Shown piece after piece: positions 35,663 through 46,970 of a stretch of 64,000 nt of DNA. Under the pieces are notes generated by a model, which saw nothing but the letters and a program-made list of their open reading frames with translations, was not told the DNA's origin and did not search any database. The stretch covers positions 27,169,729 to 27,233,728 of the forward strand of contig CM049314.1 of the NCBI GenBank assembly GCA_026874595.1. Direction: 5' to 3'. The stretch is from Sipunculus nudus. Taxonomy: Eukaryota > Annelida > Sipuncula > Golfingiida > Sipunculidae. Each line of letters opens with the position of its first letter. The stretch's first letter is position 1. A program made the position numbers and the translations under genes.

Positions 35663-36125
35663 AAGTTTTAAGCTCCATATTCATGACAAATATCACTTCA
35701 CAAATGATATTCGAACGTTGCAATTGAAAATGCATGTCACTGGTGATGCAGTTAGGCAATTTGCAGGTTTAGGGTCAGCAGGTGTTATGTTTGCAAATGC
35801 TTTGAAACTGTTGAAAGAGCAATTTGGTGATAAAAGTGTTATTGCTAGGGCTCACATTAATAAGCTGACCAAGGGTTCAAAGATCATGCCTGGTAATAGA
35901 CAAGGTTTACGCGATTTCTCACTCTATATGATTAATTGTCTTAGTACCATGAAACGTATAGGGTTTCATTCTAATGTTAATGCCTCAGATAGTCTCCGTC
36001 GAATGGTCAGGCGCCTTCCGGACCACCTGATCATCAAGTGGAAGGTCAAGGCTGCAGAGCTGAGAGAAAATGGGATGATACAAACTCTTGACCACATCAG
36101 CACTCTACTGCGACAGCAAGTCTAG
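35640..36125 (+). pseudogene. BEL/Pao gag capsid-like (DUF1759) domain
   Basis: Continues the DUF1759 domain in a third frame: a Lys-rich helix, LQLKMHVTGDAVRQFAGL, ALKLLKEQFGDKSVIARAHI and LRRMVRRLPDHLIIKWK. These are the hallmark blocks of this family (Leu-x-x-x-Leu-x-Gly-x-Ala, and Leu-x-x-x-Phe-Gly-x-x-x-x-Ile). It ends at a stop at 36123-36125, and related sequence continues after it, so the stop is secondary. Confidence 0.85.
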
Positions 36126-36590
36126 ATAAGCTACGACCCAGACTTCGGCGACCTTGAGATAGGTGGCAGAGCTGAACAGAGAGTCTGGCAGAAAGACAAA
36201 GGCAGAGATGTTAATGCAGTTATAGGTCAACCTCTATCAGAGGACAGGAAAAGGCAATTTAAATGCTATGTGTGCTGTGATAAGCACAGTGATAAGTGAG
36301 AGCCCAACTTTCAGTGACTCGACAGTGTCAGAGCGTTTCAAAACGGCAAAAGAGCAAAGACTGTGTTACGGATGTCTCAACAGGGGCCACACTCTGAGAG
36401 AGTGCAGGTCAAAGAAGAAATGTGATAAAGCAGGTTGTGATAAACAGCATCATCGTCTCCTACACACAGACCCTCCACCTTCTAGCACTGTTACTACAGC
36501 TTTTGACAAAGATGGTTTGCTGCCGGTTGTCAGGGTTCTATTCAGATCCAATAAATTAATGGACAGGTTAGGCAGGGAAACACCTTGATC
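36126..36590 (+). pseudogene. BEL/Pao gag zinc-knuckle region
   Basis: After the stop, sequence around 36255-36290 encodes a first Cys-x-x-Cys pair and a His (FKCYVCCDKHS). The frame at 36268-36588 then carries the characteristic Leu-Cys-x-x-Cys-Leu-x-x-Gly-His-x-x-x-x-Cys knuckle (LCYGCLNRGHTLREC) and Gly-Cys-x-x-x-His-His-x-Leu-Leu-His (GCDKQHHRLLH), diagnostic of BEL/Pao gag and DUF1758-linked regions. Confidence 0.88.
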
Positions 36591-36880
36591 GACAGTGGGG
36601 CTGCAACCACAATTATTAGGAAAGCCTTTTCAAAGGCGTTGGGACTGCCAGGCAAGAGAGGGGCCCTGGAACTCTCAGTTGTATGAGGACAGAGACTCGA
36701 CCAGAGTGATCGTAGGAGGGTCAAAGTGTGGATCTCCTCTTTGCAGGGCGGTGGAGATTATGAAATTGAGGCCCACGAAATAGACAATACAATTGTTAGC
36801 GTCCATCCTCAGGACAGACATTGGCTGTCGTCATTCCAGCACCTGAGTGATGTACAATTCTTAAAAGGCATTCATATTTT
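36583..36880 (+). pseudogene. BEL/Pao aspartic protease (DUF1758) fragment
   Basis: One frame off the previous segment, translation gives TLIDSGAATTIIRKAFSKAL, with the catalytic Asp-Ser-Gly triad intact, followed by LGLPGKRG. A stop soon after (near 36686) and a further frame change break it. The segment to 36880 still reads plausibly, ending in a Trp-x-x-Ser-Phe-x-His-Leu phrase, where the remnant is cut off by family A. Confidence 0.8.
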
Positions 36881-37555
36881 TTAAAGAAGTGGGTCCTGTG
36901 ACCTTGACCTTTGACCTCATGACATTAAATCAAAAGGGTTCTTACTTTAGTGGTGGGCCATATTTTATTCAAGTTTGAAACCAATATTTCAATCCAACCT
37001 GGAGTTATCATCTGGAAACATATATGTGGACAGATGACCCCTGTGACCTTGAATTTGATCTTATGACCCCAAAATAAAATGGTTTCTTACTTTATTGGTG
37101 AGCTACAGATAAAGCAAGTTTGAAACCAATATGTTGATCCAAACTGGAGTTATCTGGAAACAAGTTTGCTAACAGATGGCTCCTGTGATCTTGACCTTTG
37201 ACCTTGTGACCCCAACATCAATCATTTTCTTCCCCTATTGGCAGGTCAGCTATATGTGCAAGATGGAAGGTTTGGGATGAAAAGTTTGGCTTAATATGCA
37301 TCCACCATCTTTCTAAATAAGTCGGTTGGGTGACCTTGATCTTTGATCTCATGACCCCAAAATTGGAAGGATTCTTGCGTTAAACGTGGGCCATATTTAA
37401 GTCAAGTTTTAAATCCATATGTCAATCCAAACTGGAATTATCACCAGGAAACAAATATGACGGACATACAGAAAGACAAACAGAAGGACAGACAGAGAGA
37501 CAGGGTGATTACCATAGGGCATCCGCTTACTCAAATTGGGCCCTAATAACACGCA
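36881..37555 (-). repeat. Tandem-core repeat family A, short array
   Basis: Monomers repeat 'gtgaccttgacctttgacctcatgac', 'aagtttgaaaccaatatttcaatccaa' and 'tggagttatcatctggaaaca' at about 142 and 291 bp spacing. The array ends in 'cagaaagacaaacagaagga' and 'agggcatccgctta' near 37520. This is the reverse complement of the array start at 51005-51110, so 36881-37555 and 51005-52420 are opposite-strand copies of one family. Confidence 0.85.
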
Positions 37556-37679
37556 AACTTTTGGGACTGTAGTGTTGCATTACTAATAAGGTAGGGAGAG
37601 AGAGATGCACTGAATGACCTCCAGTGATAAAGTGGCCTGCTAGACAACACAAGAAAATACAATAAAAGCTTCCAAAAAA

Positions 37680-38395
37680 ATCAATAACTAGGCTAATCAT
37701 AGAGCGTTTCCTTTCAAAATTCAGATTTTACCAGAATGAATCCTTATGTGTACATGCTTTGCAAATTTAATTCACAGTACTTATAGGGGCAAAAAAAATG
37801 TGCCATGCTTAAAGTTTGGCCAAATTTAAGGTTCTGGTTTTATAAATATTCTAATAACTCAAAAAATGTACAAAATTCTGATCTGATTCCTGGTATATAA
37901 TTGAATCTTGATTAAATAAGGTTATATACTTGGGAAAAAAGTCTCTAGCTTTAACAATTATCTTGTTAGGTGAGTAAACATATTTAATTTTTGACAAAGT
38001 GCAATATATTTGAGCACATAACTTCAACAATTTACGCAATATTGACCTAATTAATGTCATATAAATAGAAAATATAAGCTGGAATGGTTATATATCAAAC
38101 ATGTTTTTAGTAACTCCAGTGGTTTTTAGTAGGCAGCTTTGAAAAGTAACAATAGGTTTTTACTGAGAAAAGGAGGTTTTCGCTTAATTTCTGAAAGGAA
38201 AGAAGTCGTGGTGACCCAGTTTTCGGTAAGGTAGGAGTTCTTTTTGGCCATCTAACTGAATGCCGAATTTCGATATCGTACGTGCAACGGTTTCAAAACG
38301 TGCCCTGTTCAGGGACGTCCGTCCGGACAAATGGACGGACGACGGACAGAGGACCACTACTATAGCTCAGATGACTTATAGTCAGCTGAGTAAAT
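37680..38395 (+). repeat. Family F repeat, copy 1, with hairpin terminus
   Basis: Shares with the reverse complement of 53925-54530 the phrases 'gttatatacttgggaaa', 'caaaattctgat', 'acccagttttcg', 'tgaatgccgaat' and 'ggtttcaaaacgtgcc'. It then has a 'gtccgtccggacaaatggacgg' block and the end AGCTCAGATGACTTATAGTC at 38364 onward, completing a hairpin at 38392. Confidence 0.85.
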
Positions 38396-40674
38396 AAAAA
38401 ACAAAACGACTGATAATATGACATATTCCATATTGGTTTTAAGGACATTGTGGTACTCTATTAAACGGTCAAATGGGGGGGGGGGGCCTGTAACGTCATA
38501 TAGAATAGAATTTAAGGGGCAAAAGTGATATGGTTTGTTGGTGTCTGGAGCGATAAGTACTATTCTATTCCAAGATTGCTTAAATAATTCTAAAATTTTG
38601 AATAGAAATTTTAAAATATCCAACATTTCGCATAAAGAGACCACACCTCTCCCACATCCAACCGCCTCGGCCGGTAAACACATAAAATACTAGACTAAGG
38701 CCAAAAAATTAAAGGTATGGTTCTCAGGCACCGCCCGCATCAATTTTAACCCCCCCCCTCCCCCGCATCAAAAATTTTTATTTTGATTTTCAACAGAAAC
38801 TTACCGATTTTGAGCTGCAGCCGCTCGGATATTTCTTTCAAATAGATAAAATCATACAATTTCCTTTGTTATGTAGCGCTTTAGTTTGTTTAGCAAAATA
38901 AATCTGTTATTATCGTGTTTTTCCCTTATCATTGACATTTTTATCGAAACATAAAAAAAATTAATAAAAATAAAAAAGCCGCCCGCCGGCATTGATTTTT
39001 GAAAAAAAGTGCCTGAGAACCATACCCGTTTTTTATTTTGGCCTAATGATAATAATATTCAACCAGATCTGTTTTAATTTGCAATTGCATCAGCAGGGGG
39101 CGCAAATAAAGTGTCAAGTTCATCAGATGATTGATCCTCACAAGGACGACTTCTCAGTTGCGTGTTTTTAGGTTTTACCCAAGCACGACAGTCAATGTAA
39201 AAAACACATTCCATGTACGCTGTGTCTGGTGAACTGAAATATAGTTCGTGTAAACAAAGCATAGTAACAGGATGCTGAGGTCAAGGAGAGGCTTATAAAA
39301 ACACAAGCGTGAACATTGAAGGATGGGTCTTGTATGAGGGACGCTATTGAGTCAATAAATCATTTTTATACCAGCACATTTATACCATTTCTTTCAGCTC
39401 CTGCCTCGATGTCAAATATTTGCTCATCTCGTGCAAAATAATTTCACACGCGCTTCAACTACTGTATGGTGAGCACAGGCGCTTGACAACATGTCAACAA
39501 ACATTGGCCTGGGCGACAATTAGAGGGATATAGGGCTCCGGCCTACACTGGCCTTTCTATCAGATTATCAATAACTTTATCCTTGTTTTGAGAGGTTTCG
39601 TCGCCTGCCCATATATAGAGATAAGTGGTATTTGACCACGATACGATCGTATTTACTGGAATAGGCAGTTTTATTTTCAGTTTCACGGATGGGATGATAT
39701 TAAAACTTCTTCACCATGGCAAAACATCTTATATCCAATGCAACTTCAACATTTTGGCAGCTGTAAGAGCATTTTACTTTAGTTATTGTGTATTTTGGTC
39801 TAAGAAGACACGGGTCGTACTGCTCATAACCGCCATGACAGAAGCAATTAGAATGTATATGTAGCGGCGACCATGTTGTGTGTTCTGGTCCCGTTTTATA
39901 AGAGTTATATACTTAATTAAGCAGGGAAATTATGCAATTAGCTTATCATAACCGAATTTGTCTTTAAAAAATGAGATACTCGAGTTACTGAGGGGTTTCC
40001 TCCCTTTTTAATAAACATAGATCATACAGAGGTCAGAATCTCACCAAAAGTTCATACATGGGTCAGTGACTATATAATGTACTCTCAGTTATATCTAACA
40101 TTTTATAGTCACCCTTGGTCGCTAAGATATATGTACAGCAAAAGGGAATTTGTTTCATCAATTTTCATAGTGTCTCAGTAAATCTCATAAAACACACGTC
40201 CTGGCAATGAAATACATGTAAATAACGTTCCACACACAGAAAACAGTCACTTTGAAGGTAAATAAATACTCCCTGTTTTTATTAATTTGTCACTTTTTTT
40301 AATTATCCATTCCATACACTGGCTACAGATTAAGATTGCATGTAAATTTTAGTTAATATGGCAGAAAGGTGGCTTAATACACGAAAAAATTCCTCGGCCA
40401 GACTGGCCTCGTAGTGAAGTACTTATCAAATGACCAAAGCCCGTGTGCCTTTGTTTTATAATGGATTGAACATAATCTCTGCTGATGCCAATATAAATAT
40501 TATGTTATCGTTCACACTGCTGTACAACATAATCAAAATACCTAATGACAAAGAAAATAGTGTTTTCCCATCAGCCTCAGAATAAAATAACATGCAATAT
40601 TTACTATGCTGTTTGACACTATTTGAAGCTAGTCAATAGGGAGTATAAATCCTAGAATAGCTGACCCTCGGCCT
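38396..40674. other. No gene recognised
   Basis: Poly-G tract at 38475-38487. Around 38715-39030 two phrases recur in near-inverted order: 'ggtatggttctcaggcac' at 38714 and its reverse complement 'gtgcctgagaaccatacc' at 39009-39026, each next to GCCCGC/CCGCC text, suggesting a small inverted-repeat element of about 310 bp. An 80-codon frame at 39625-39864 has no recognisable domain. Confidence 0.45.
38714..39026. mobile_element. Possible MITE-like inverted-repeat element, about 313 bp
   Basis: An 18-bp end (ggtatggttctcaggcac) at 38714-38731 is matched by its exact reverse complement at 39009-39026, both followed inward by GC-rich 'cgcccgc'/'gccgcccgccgg' text. No coding content lies inside. 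The flanks read 'ttaaa|ggtatgg' and 'ccatacc|cgttt'; no perfect target duplication is seen. Confidence 0.55.
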
Positions 40675-40915
40675 CAACATACTGAGTGGTCCAGCACATT
40701 GTGTGTCCGTGATTCTCTCCCAACCTATCATTCTTAAATATGCGGTTTATTTAATGAGACTATTATCTTAAAATATAATGACTATAGATATCGGTGAAAA
40801 TCAGAAGTTAAAAGATTATCGCTTGATCAATCCATGCAAATAAATAGCAGCTTGTACATTCTAAATGTCACTTTAAAACTATACCCCGTTATTTAAATCC
40901 TGCGCATGTAGTTAC
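40675..40915 (+). repeat. Diverged dispersed repeat, copy 2 of 2
   Basis: Partner of 32461-32700 in the same orientation; shared phrases are listed there. Confidence 0.6.
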
Positions 40916-41444
40916 CTTTTTTATAATGTTTCCTGAAACGTCACCAATGAAAAAGTTCATCAGTTTGTTGCTGGGAAATCGAGAGAAGGAGCTCAATGCG
41001 GCAGTGCTGTTTAGATTAGTAAACTTTTTTTCGAAGGAAGACCTCATTTAAGCATGCATGTATTTACCTTTAAATATTTTGTATATACTCCACCTAGAAT
41101 AAACACTGCACCTGCACCTATAATTAACTACCTAGAAATGCACCTGCATGTTGCAGGTCCTAAGAGACGCGTATGAATAACATAACGTTTGATATACACA
41201 GCCTGAAGGGGCTCGAATCTCGTTTCGGGGTACATGTGACAACTGACATTATCACTTCAATAAACCAGCAGTGCTGTCATGGGATTGGCCATTTTTTTTT
41301 ATTTCCCCCCCCCCCCGAGAAAGGCACAGTATAACCTTATTTTATATTATAAGTCGTATACACACAGTAGATTGTCTATGGAGTGCAATTATTTATGCCA
41401 CAATTGATATTTTTACTCATATCAAAATAATATGGCAAATCTGT

Positions 41445-41448
<4 letters not shown>

Positions 41449-41507
<59 letters not shown>
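41449..41507. repeat. TA microsatellite, about 58 bp
   Basis: Pure TA run followed by 'ataatataatataat' text. A poly-C tract lies 140 bp upstream at about 41307-41317. Confidence 0.97.
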
Positions 41508-41510
<3 letters not shown>

Positions 41511-41599
41511 CATATATTATAAAGGTGTATGTAATAAAAATAAAAATTATGTTTATATATATAATATAATATAATATAATATAACCAGTTGTTATAATT

Positions 41600-43140
41600 C
41601 TGGCTTGTATGAATCATTAACAGGTACACGCATCAGCAGAAGAAATTAGTATATTTAAGTAGTCAGTGTATTGAAACAGGCCGAAACCGACTTGTCTGCT
41701 TTTATGGGGATTAGTCAACCCTTTGACCTTAAATAGAATTAAGATTATGGGTTCTAACTGAAATGAGATTTCAGTTATACGTATCACCTTTGCGAAATGT
41801 GTAACAGGGGTAGCCTGATTCACTATACCTGTCTAAATAAGGGAGGATTAAAGCTAAATAGAAACTAATCTTATTAATAATTTATGTAAAATCATATCTA
41901 AATGTCGTAGGAGTACTTTTATAAAAAAAATTGCTACAACTTCTACTCTTGTTGATTTTTTGTGGTCTGTCATCTCTCATGATTACACATGAGCCTATTC
42001 ATGACCTTATTGACAGGAGAAAAGTTGTCCAAATGATTAAAGCTGCCCAATCATCTTCCTTCTGGAAAAAGAATTTATATGATTTCTTGTTTTCTTTCTG
42101 TGTATATTAATGATCTGAGGGTTCTTTTGGTCGTGAAAAGTTCTTATAAGGCCGTTATGCAGAATGGGTGAACTCGTTTGATGTTTTTAAGATGTTTTGG
42201 AATAGAATTACTAACAACAAACATTACTTAAGTAGTCTGGTTTACACCAAAAAGGTCAGATCATAACTCAGGTCACGGGTGGCCAAAATTCATGCCTCAG
42301 CAATATGGTGGTGACGAGGACGGTCTTCTGCTCTCCTTTAAATAATAAATTTACATACCCAGGATACCCCACATGTTTGAGAACTGAGAAATAAAGGTGG
42401 ATTGAACTTGGGCTTAGCTGCATATTACCCTTAATGACTCTTTCATTCGTTCCTTCTGGTATAACAGAAGGACCGCTGCACTTAATCATCAGACCATATC
42501 CAATGCGGAGTATGGAGCCGTGTCCCCGTCCTGTAATTCTGGGACTTACACCAAGGAAATATAATAGTGTGCATGTTTCCTTCTCGAATAACTAGGTTCA
42601 ACAAAGAAGGCGTAACAAGAATATCAATGATCAAACCTGATGCATAAGTGAATATAATAACCTGTATGTTATCTGTATATTATGTAAAATGAAGCCAAAC
42701 TATGCTCACCGCCGGGACATGTGGAAAGTAGCAGCACCTGGTATTGCCGAGGATCCTTAATCGACAAGGTGGATTACGTTTAACAGTCCGTTACACTTTT
42801 GGTGGTATTCGATGTTTTCACTACGCTTGTATTACTAAAAGCAGCATATTTGATAAGGCGTCATGGAGGACCTCCATGTTGGATATTTCTTGCTTAAGTA
42901 TTTCCTGCACATTTACCATTTTGGGAACTCAAAACACAGCTTAACTAAAATTCTCATTCTATTGATATACACTTAAATTATACATGTAGACTGATGATAT
43001 ATGTTTATTGTAAATACTTCTGTATGAAAGATACAGGGCCCGGTACAACAGCTGCCGTCCATGTCTAACTCAATCACCAGACTCTGGCTTGTTTTTTTTT
43101 CATTCTTCCCATCACTGAAAACGAAGGGGAGTCGAATCAC
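41600..43140. other. No gene recognised
   Basis: Short frames only, without domains or splice partners. A long poly-C segment with T and A interruptions at 43150-43183 closes it. Confidence 0.4.
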
Positions 43141-43249
43141 CCAAATACGACCCCCCCCCCCCTCCCGCCCCCCCCCCCCACCCCCCAACGGGGAGTCGGA
43201 GGGTGGAATTGGCTATGGTTGTCATAACACAGCACTGAACTGCCCCAGG

Positions 43250-44250
43250 GGAGTGCATGCGGACCCTCCGTGAAGTGTCAGGCCTTGAGCAGCTCCCTGG
43301 CAGCGCGGCAGCAAGCAGTGAGCCGGGCCGGATACGGGATACCTCGCCGACTGCAAGGTCCCAAACTAGGTCACGGTTGCGTGCACGTGCACAAAGTGCT
43401 GCGCTCTATGTAAACGTGCCATGTTCATGTGTACAAGTCTCTGGTGTACACAACATTTTCAGCAGGTGTGTTTACAACATTTTTGCCCAGAGGGTACTGA
43501 TACTAGCAGAGTCGGTGTTACATTAATTCAGCATGTGAAAGTATAAGTTAGTACCGATCGTTTTGCAGTCTTCACAACAATAATCGGCGTCGTCCCTGAC
43601 CAAGCGATTGCAGTGCATCGTATACAAAGTACTGTCGAGTGACAGCCAGTCAAGTCGGCCGGTGAGTAGGTAAATTTTATAAATTACTGTTTTTGAAAAG
43701 TGAGTAATTTGTTTAGAACAGGCACTAATTTTAATACTTAAGCTGTGTCATAATTGCCAAACAATGAACCACATAGTGTATGTCTTCTGAGTGACAGTCA
43801 AGTTCGGTAAGTTGAATTTTGTAGTATAGTAGGGGGGCCTATGTATTATGATATATCTGTATGTAACTTCAAATAATGTAACCAAGTACCCGAAAATACA
43901 CCTATTAGTAAAGCTGAATGTATGTTCATTAAAAAACTAACAAAATTTGGTGTAATTTTTACTCCTGAGTCTTTACAGTGTAACTGTAACATAATACAGC
44001 AAGTTCAGTACACACACACATATAAATATAATGTGTAAGGTTTAATTTTCATATATAATAATTACATTCCCAATGGTCAAGGTCATCTGTGTAGTAAAAG
44101 TATTTTTCAAATATTTTCTAGAGTCTATTCCTGGACCAATGAGCCTGGAGAAGGAGAATACAGCTAGCTGACATTGGAGAATCGCCCAACCTGCCAGGTA
44201 ACTATTAATGTATTTTGCTGAACATGTTGTTTGATATAAATATATACATA

Positions 44251-44284
<34 letters not shown>

Positions 44285-45130
44285 CATATATATATAATGT
44301 ATTTAGAACATTTAAGGATATGACAAGTATATAAACAAATATGATGTAAATTCAATGAAGACCTAATATTTCATATGTTGTAAATGTTTGGTATGGTACT
44401 AATATTATTGTCATCCTGGCTTATTGCTCTAAGTTTCCAGTAGTCCTATTTTAATAGAAAATTGCAATTATGTGCCCAACACATGGATTTACTTCAAGCC
44501 ACTGATTGATAAATGACTTTGGTTTTCTAATAGACCTAAACACAATATAACAAATTTGTAATATTATATATTTGTGTCTTTGTGTGTGAACATGATTATA
44601 CACGTTGTTAATACATCCTTTTACTCCTGCAGCTACCCCACACTTGACAACTAGTACACAGATGAACCTCAGTTTTTCATTTTGCAATATTGAAGGCACG
44701 CAATTTTGGAGATGAATAGGAGGGGGACTCCTTAATCTCAGGAACTAACCCTCCAATGTGAATATTATATAAAGTACACCTCCGATGTAGCATCTAAAAT
44801 AAAAATTATCAGGATGACATATTCATTCATATAAGCTGTGATTCAATGTTCACAAAACCCTTCACACAAGTCTGTCACAAATGTTTTTTTTTCATGGAAT
44901 TTTACATTTTCTTTTGTATTTTCAGACACTCTGACTCTGGAGAAAACATTTTCGTTACAGATTTGTAGCCCCGAGTAATAGGAGGGACCAGGGCAAGTCT
45001 ATTGTTTAAGTACAGAAGCAGAAAATGAAGAGAGAGCTATATGCTCGTCAAGCGGGTAGCCGTGAACCCAGCTTTGGAGTGGTAAACAACTTGCTAGAGA
45101 GGAAGCCTAGGTGGATGACGATATAATAAA
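43250..45130 (+). ncRNA. Candidate spliced non-coding transcript
   Basis: A GC-richer, CpG-bearing start (43250-43450) leads to two strong donors (CCG|gtgagt, exon end 43661; TTCG|gtaagt, exon end 43806). A compact internal exon follows at 44122-44197 (acceptor tattttctag, donor CCAG|gtaact). Two strong acceptors come next (tttactcctgcag before 44633; ttttgtattttcag before 44926), with AATAAA at 44798 and at 45125-45130 as possible ends. No exon carries a long open frame; the internal exon holds an ATG followed by only nine sense codons. This fits a long non-coding RNA or the 5' UTR exons of a gene not seen. An 89-codon frame at 43257-43526 is not supported by any domain. Confidence 0.3.
44250..44297. 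repeat. TG/TA compound microsatellite
   Basis: A short GTGTGTGTG run leading into about 35 bp of TA repeats; within the candidate non-coding locus it would be intronic. Confidence 0.95.
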
Positions 45131-45309
45131 GCTACACATTTACTCTTTATGTGAACACTGAAACACACTGATACAGAAACCTGTCCACATTGTAAGAGAT
45201 AATCAGTCGTAAAAGTGTTGCAGACAAATACACATATCACAAATTACACGACCACTTGGATTTGATAAATATATGTTCAACTTAAAATATCTATTGTTAT
45301 TATTATAAT

Positions 45310-45352
45310 AAGAGAGAGAGAGAGTGAGAGAGAGAGAGAAAAAGAGAAAGAG
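45310..45352. repeat. GA-rich microsatellite
   Basis: GAGAGA units with T and A interruptions. Confidence 0.9.
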
Positions 45353-45377
45353 TGAATACGGATGAATCTGATAGGTC

Positions 45378-45525
45378 CATGACAACCCATAGGTTGTCAC
45401 AGCAACCCTTTTTACAACCCTAGAGGGCTGTCAAATTGAAATTTTGACAACCCGGGTTGTTTTAGGTTTACTCATTTGACAACCCTAAAGTTGTCGATTT
45501 GACAACCCTATGTTTTCAGTGATAC
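45378..45525. repeat. Cluster of ACAACCC and GGTTGT inverted motifs
   Basis: Within 150 bp the heptamer ACAACCC or its complement occurs at least seven times, including a perfect palindrome ACAACCCGGGTTGT (about 45448-45461) and paired 'gacaacccataggttgtc'. The last motif is the junction point of the 460-bp tandem duplication. Confidence 0.75.
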
Positions 45526-46413
45526 TGGAGCACGGTATCTGGGTTGTTGGACCAAGCAATGGTGGTTTTTGGCCAACTATATACATATTATATCATAAAC
45601 ATAGTTATCATTTATAAATCGACCTGCATAGTTAGTTTCATTGCACTTTCTCGGTGACATTAAGTTACTTTTCCTATTTGCGAGCAAATAAAAAATGCTC
45701 CTGCCATTAATTTCGTAATGATCTGTAGCTGACTATGCCCTCCGCTCTTCGATATATTCTGCTATTTCCACTTTCATTCAGATTTTCAGTCTCAACTCTA
45801 CCTTTCATCAATTCACTGTAAGCTAAGTGTAAGGTCGTATACTGGTGTAAATCATATTTTGATAGCTACATATGAAGCCTATTATAGTAAGGTTCATGTC
45901 CCCAGTTTATTAGGCCACGTGTTTCTGCTGTTACCTAAATACATGCAAAACTAAATACATTTGACAACCCTATGTTTTCAGTGATACTGGAGCACGGTAT
46001 CTGGGTTGTTGGACCAAGCAATGGTGGTTTTTGGCCAACTTTATACATATTATATCATAAACATAGTTATCATTTATAAATCGACCTGCATAGTTAGTTT
46101 CATTGCACTTTCTCGGTGACATTAAGTTACTTTTCCTATTTGCGAGCAAATAAAAAATGCTCCTGCCATTAATTTCGTAATGATCTGTAGCTGACTATGC
46201 CCTCCGCTCTTCGATATATTCTGCTATTTCCACTTTCATTCAGATTTTCAGTCTCAACTCTACCTTTCATCAATTCACTGTAAGCTAAGTGTAAGGTCGA
46301 ATACTGGTGTAAATCATATTTTGATAGCTACATATGAAGCCTATTATAGTAAGGTTCATGTCCCCAGTTTATTAGGCCACGTGTTTCTGCTGTTACCTAA
46401 ATACATGCAAAAC
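45501..46413 (+). repeat. 460-bp recent tandem duplication
   Basis: 45501-45960 is repeated from 45961 to about 46413 with only a handful of differences (for example 'actatatacat' versus 'actttatacat', and 'cgtatactgg' versus 'cgaatactgg'). Both copies begin with TTGACAACCCTATG. Neither carries a recognised gene. Confidence 0.95.
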
Positions 46414-46791
46414 TTAATAGAAATTTGTGAAGAGCTTCTTAACAATAATTCAACGATTTCCTTAACTACAGAAATACAAAGAAATTTTAATTTTTTTACG
46501 TTTTTTTTTTTGTAAACAAGGACAGAATTGAAACATCTATGATACAACCATGTAGTGCTTTTTTCTAAAACTAGATACACTAAGGTTTCAAATTATACCT
46601 TCAGCTTGCAGAGCTATCTCCTTTAATATAACTCGTCTGAACTTTTATCACCTAAAAGTTAGTACTCGAGATCAATGTGTGAAGCACAGTAAGTGTGCTA
46701 AAGGTATGCGGATATGGATCCCTTGTGTAATTTATTGAAAATAATTTCTGCAACAAATTCAGTTTTTTTCCGATCTTCAGATTAACAAGCA
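46414..46791. other. No feature recognised
   Basis: AT-rich spacer between the tandem duplication and the hAT-type element. Confidence 0.4.
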
Positions 46792-46810
46792 TCTATTTGC
46801 AGACATGGGG

Positions 46811-46970
46811 TAATAGTAATAAGTAATAGTAAAAGTAATAGACTATTACAGCTTTTTCCTTGTAATAGTAATAGTAATAGACTCAAAAATTTGAGCTGTA
46901 ATAGTAATAGTAATAGTAATAGAAACATAAGGAAGGTAATAGAGTAATATATATTACTTTCTATTACTTC
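46811..46970. repeat. TAATAG hexamer array, left end of hAT element
   Basis: Imperfect GTAATA units, broken by a 'gactattacagctt' inversion and ending in 'tattactttctattactt', the complementary phrase, so the tract contains local inverted repeats. Confidence 0.9.

Larger units (their letters stand above)
34798..36880 (+). mobile_element. BEL/Pao LTR retrotransposon remnant, gag to protease
   Basis: Four successive open frames, each shifted by one relative to the last, carry the gag and early pol order of BEL/Pao elements. After the protease part the element stops abruptly near 36880 and a different repeat family starts, so reverse transcriptase, RNase H and integrase are missing. Frameshifts and a few stops show it is inactive. 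Confidence 0.85.

Noticed and set aside
43257-43526. 89-codon Arg/Ser/Ala-rich plus frame
   Set aside because: Composition follows the local GC content and it crosses a likely exon border; no domain recognised.
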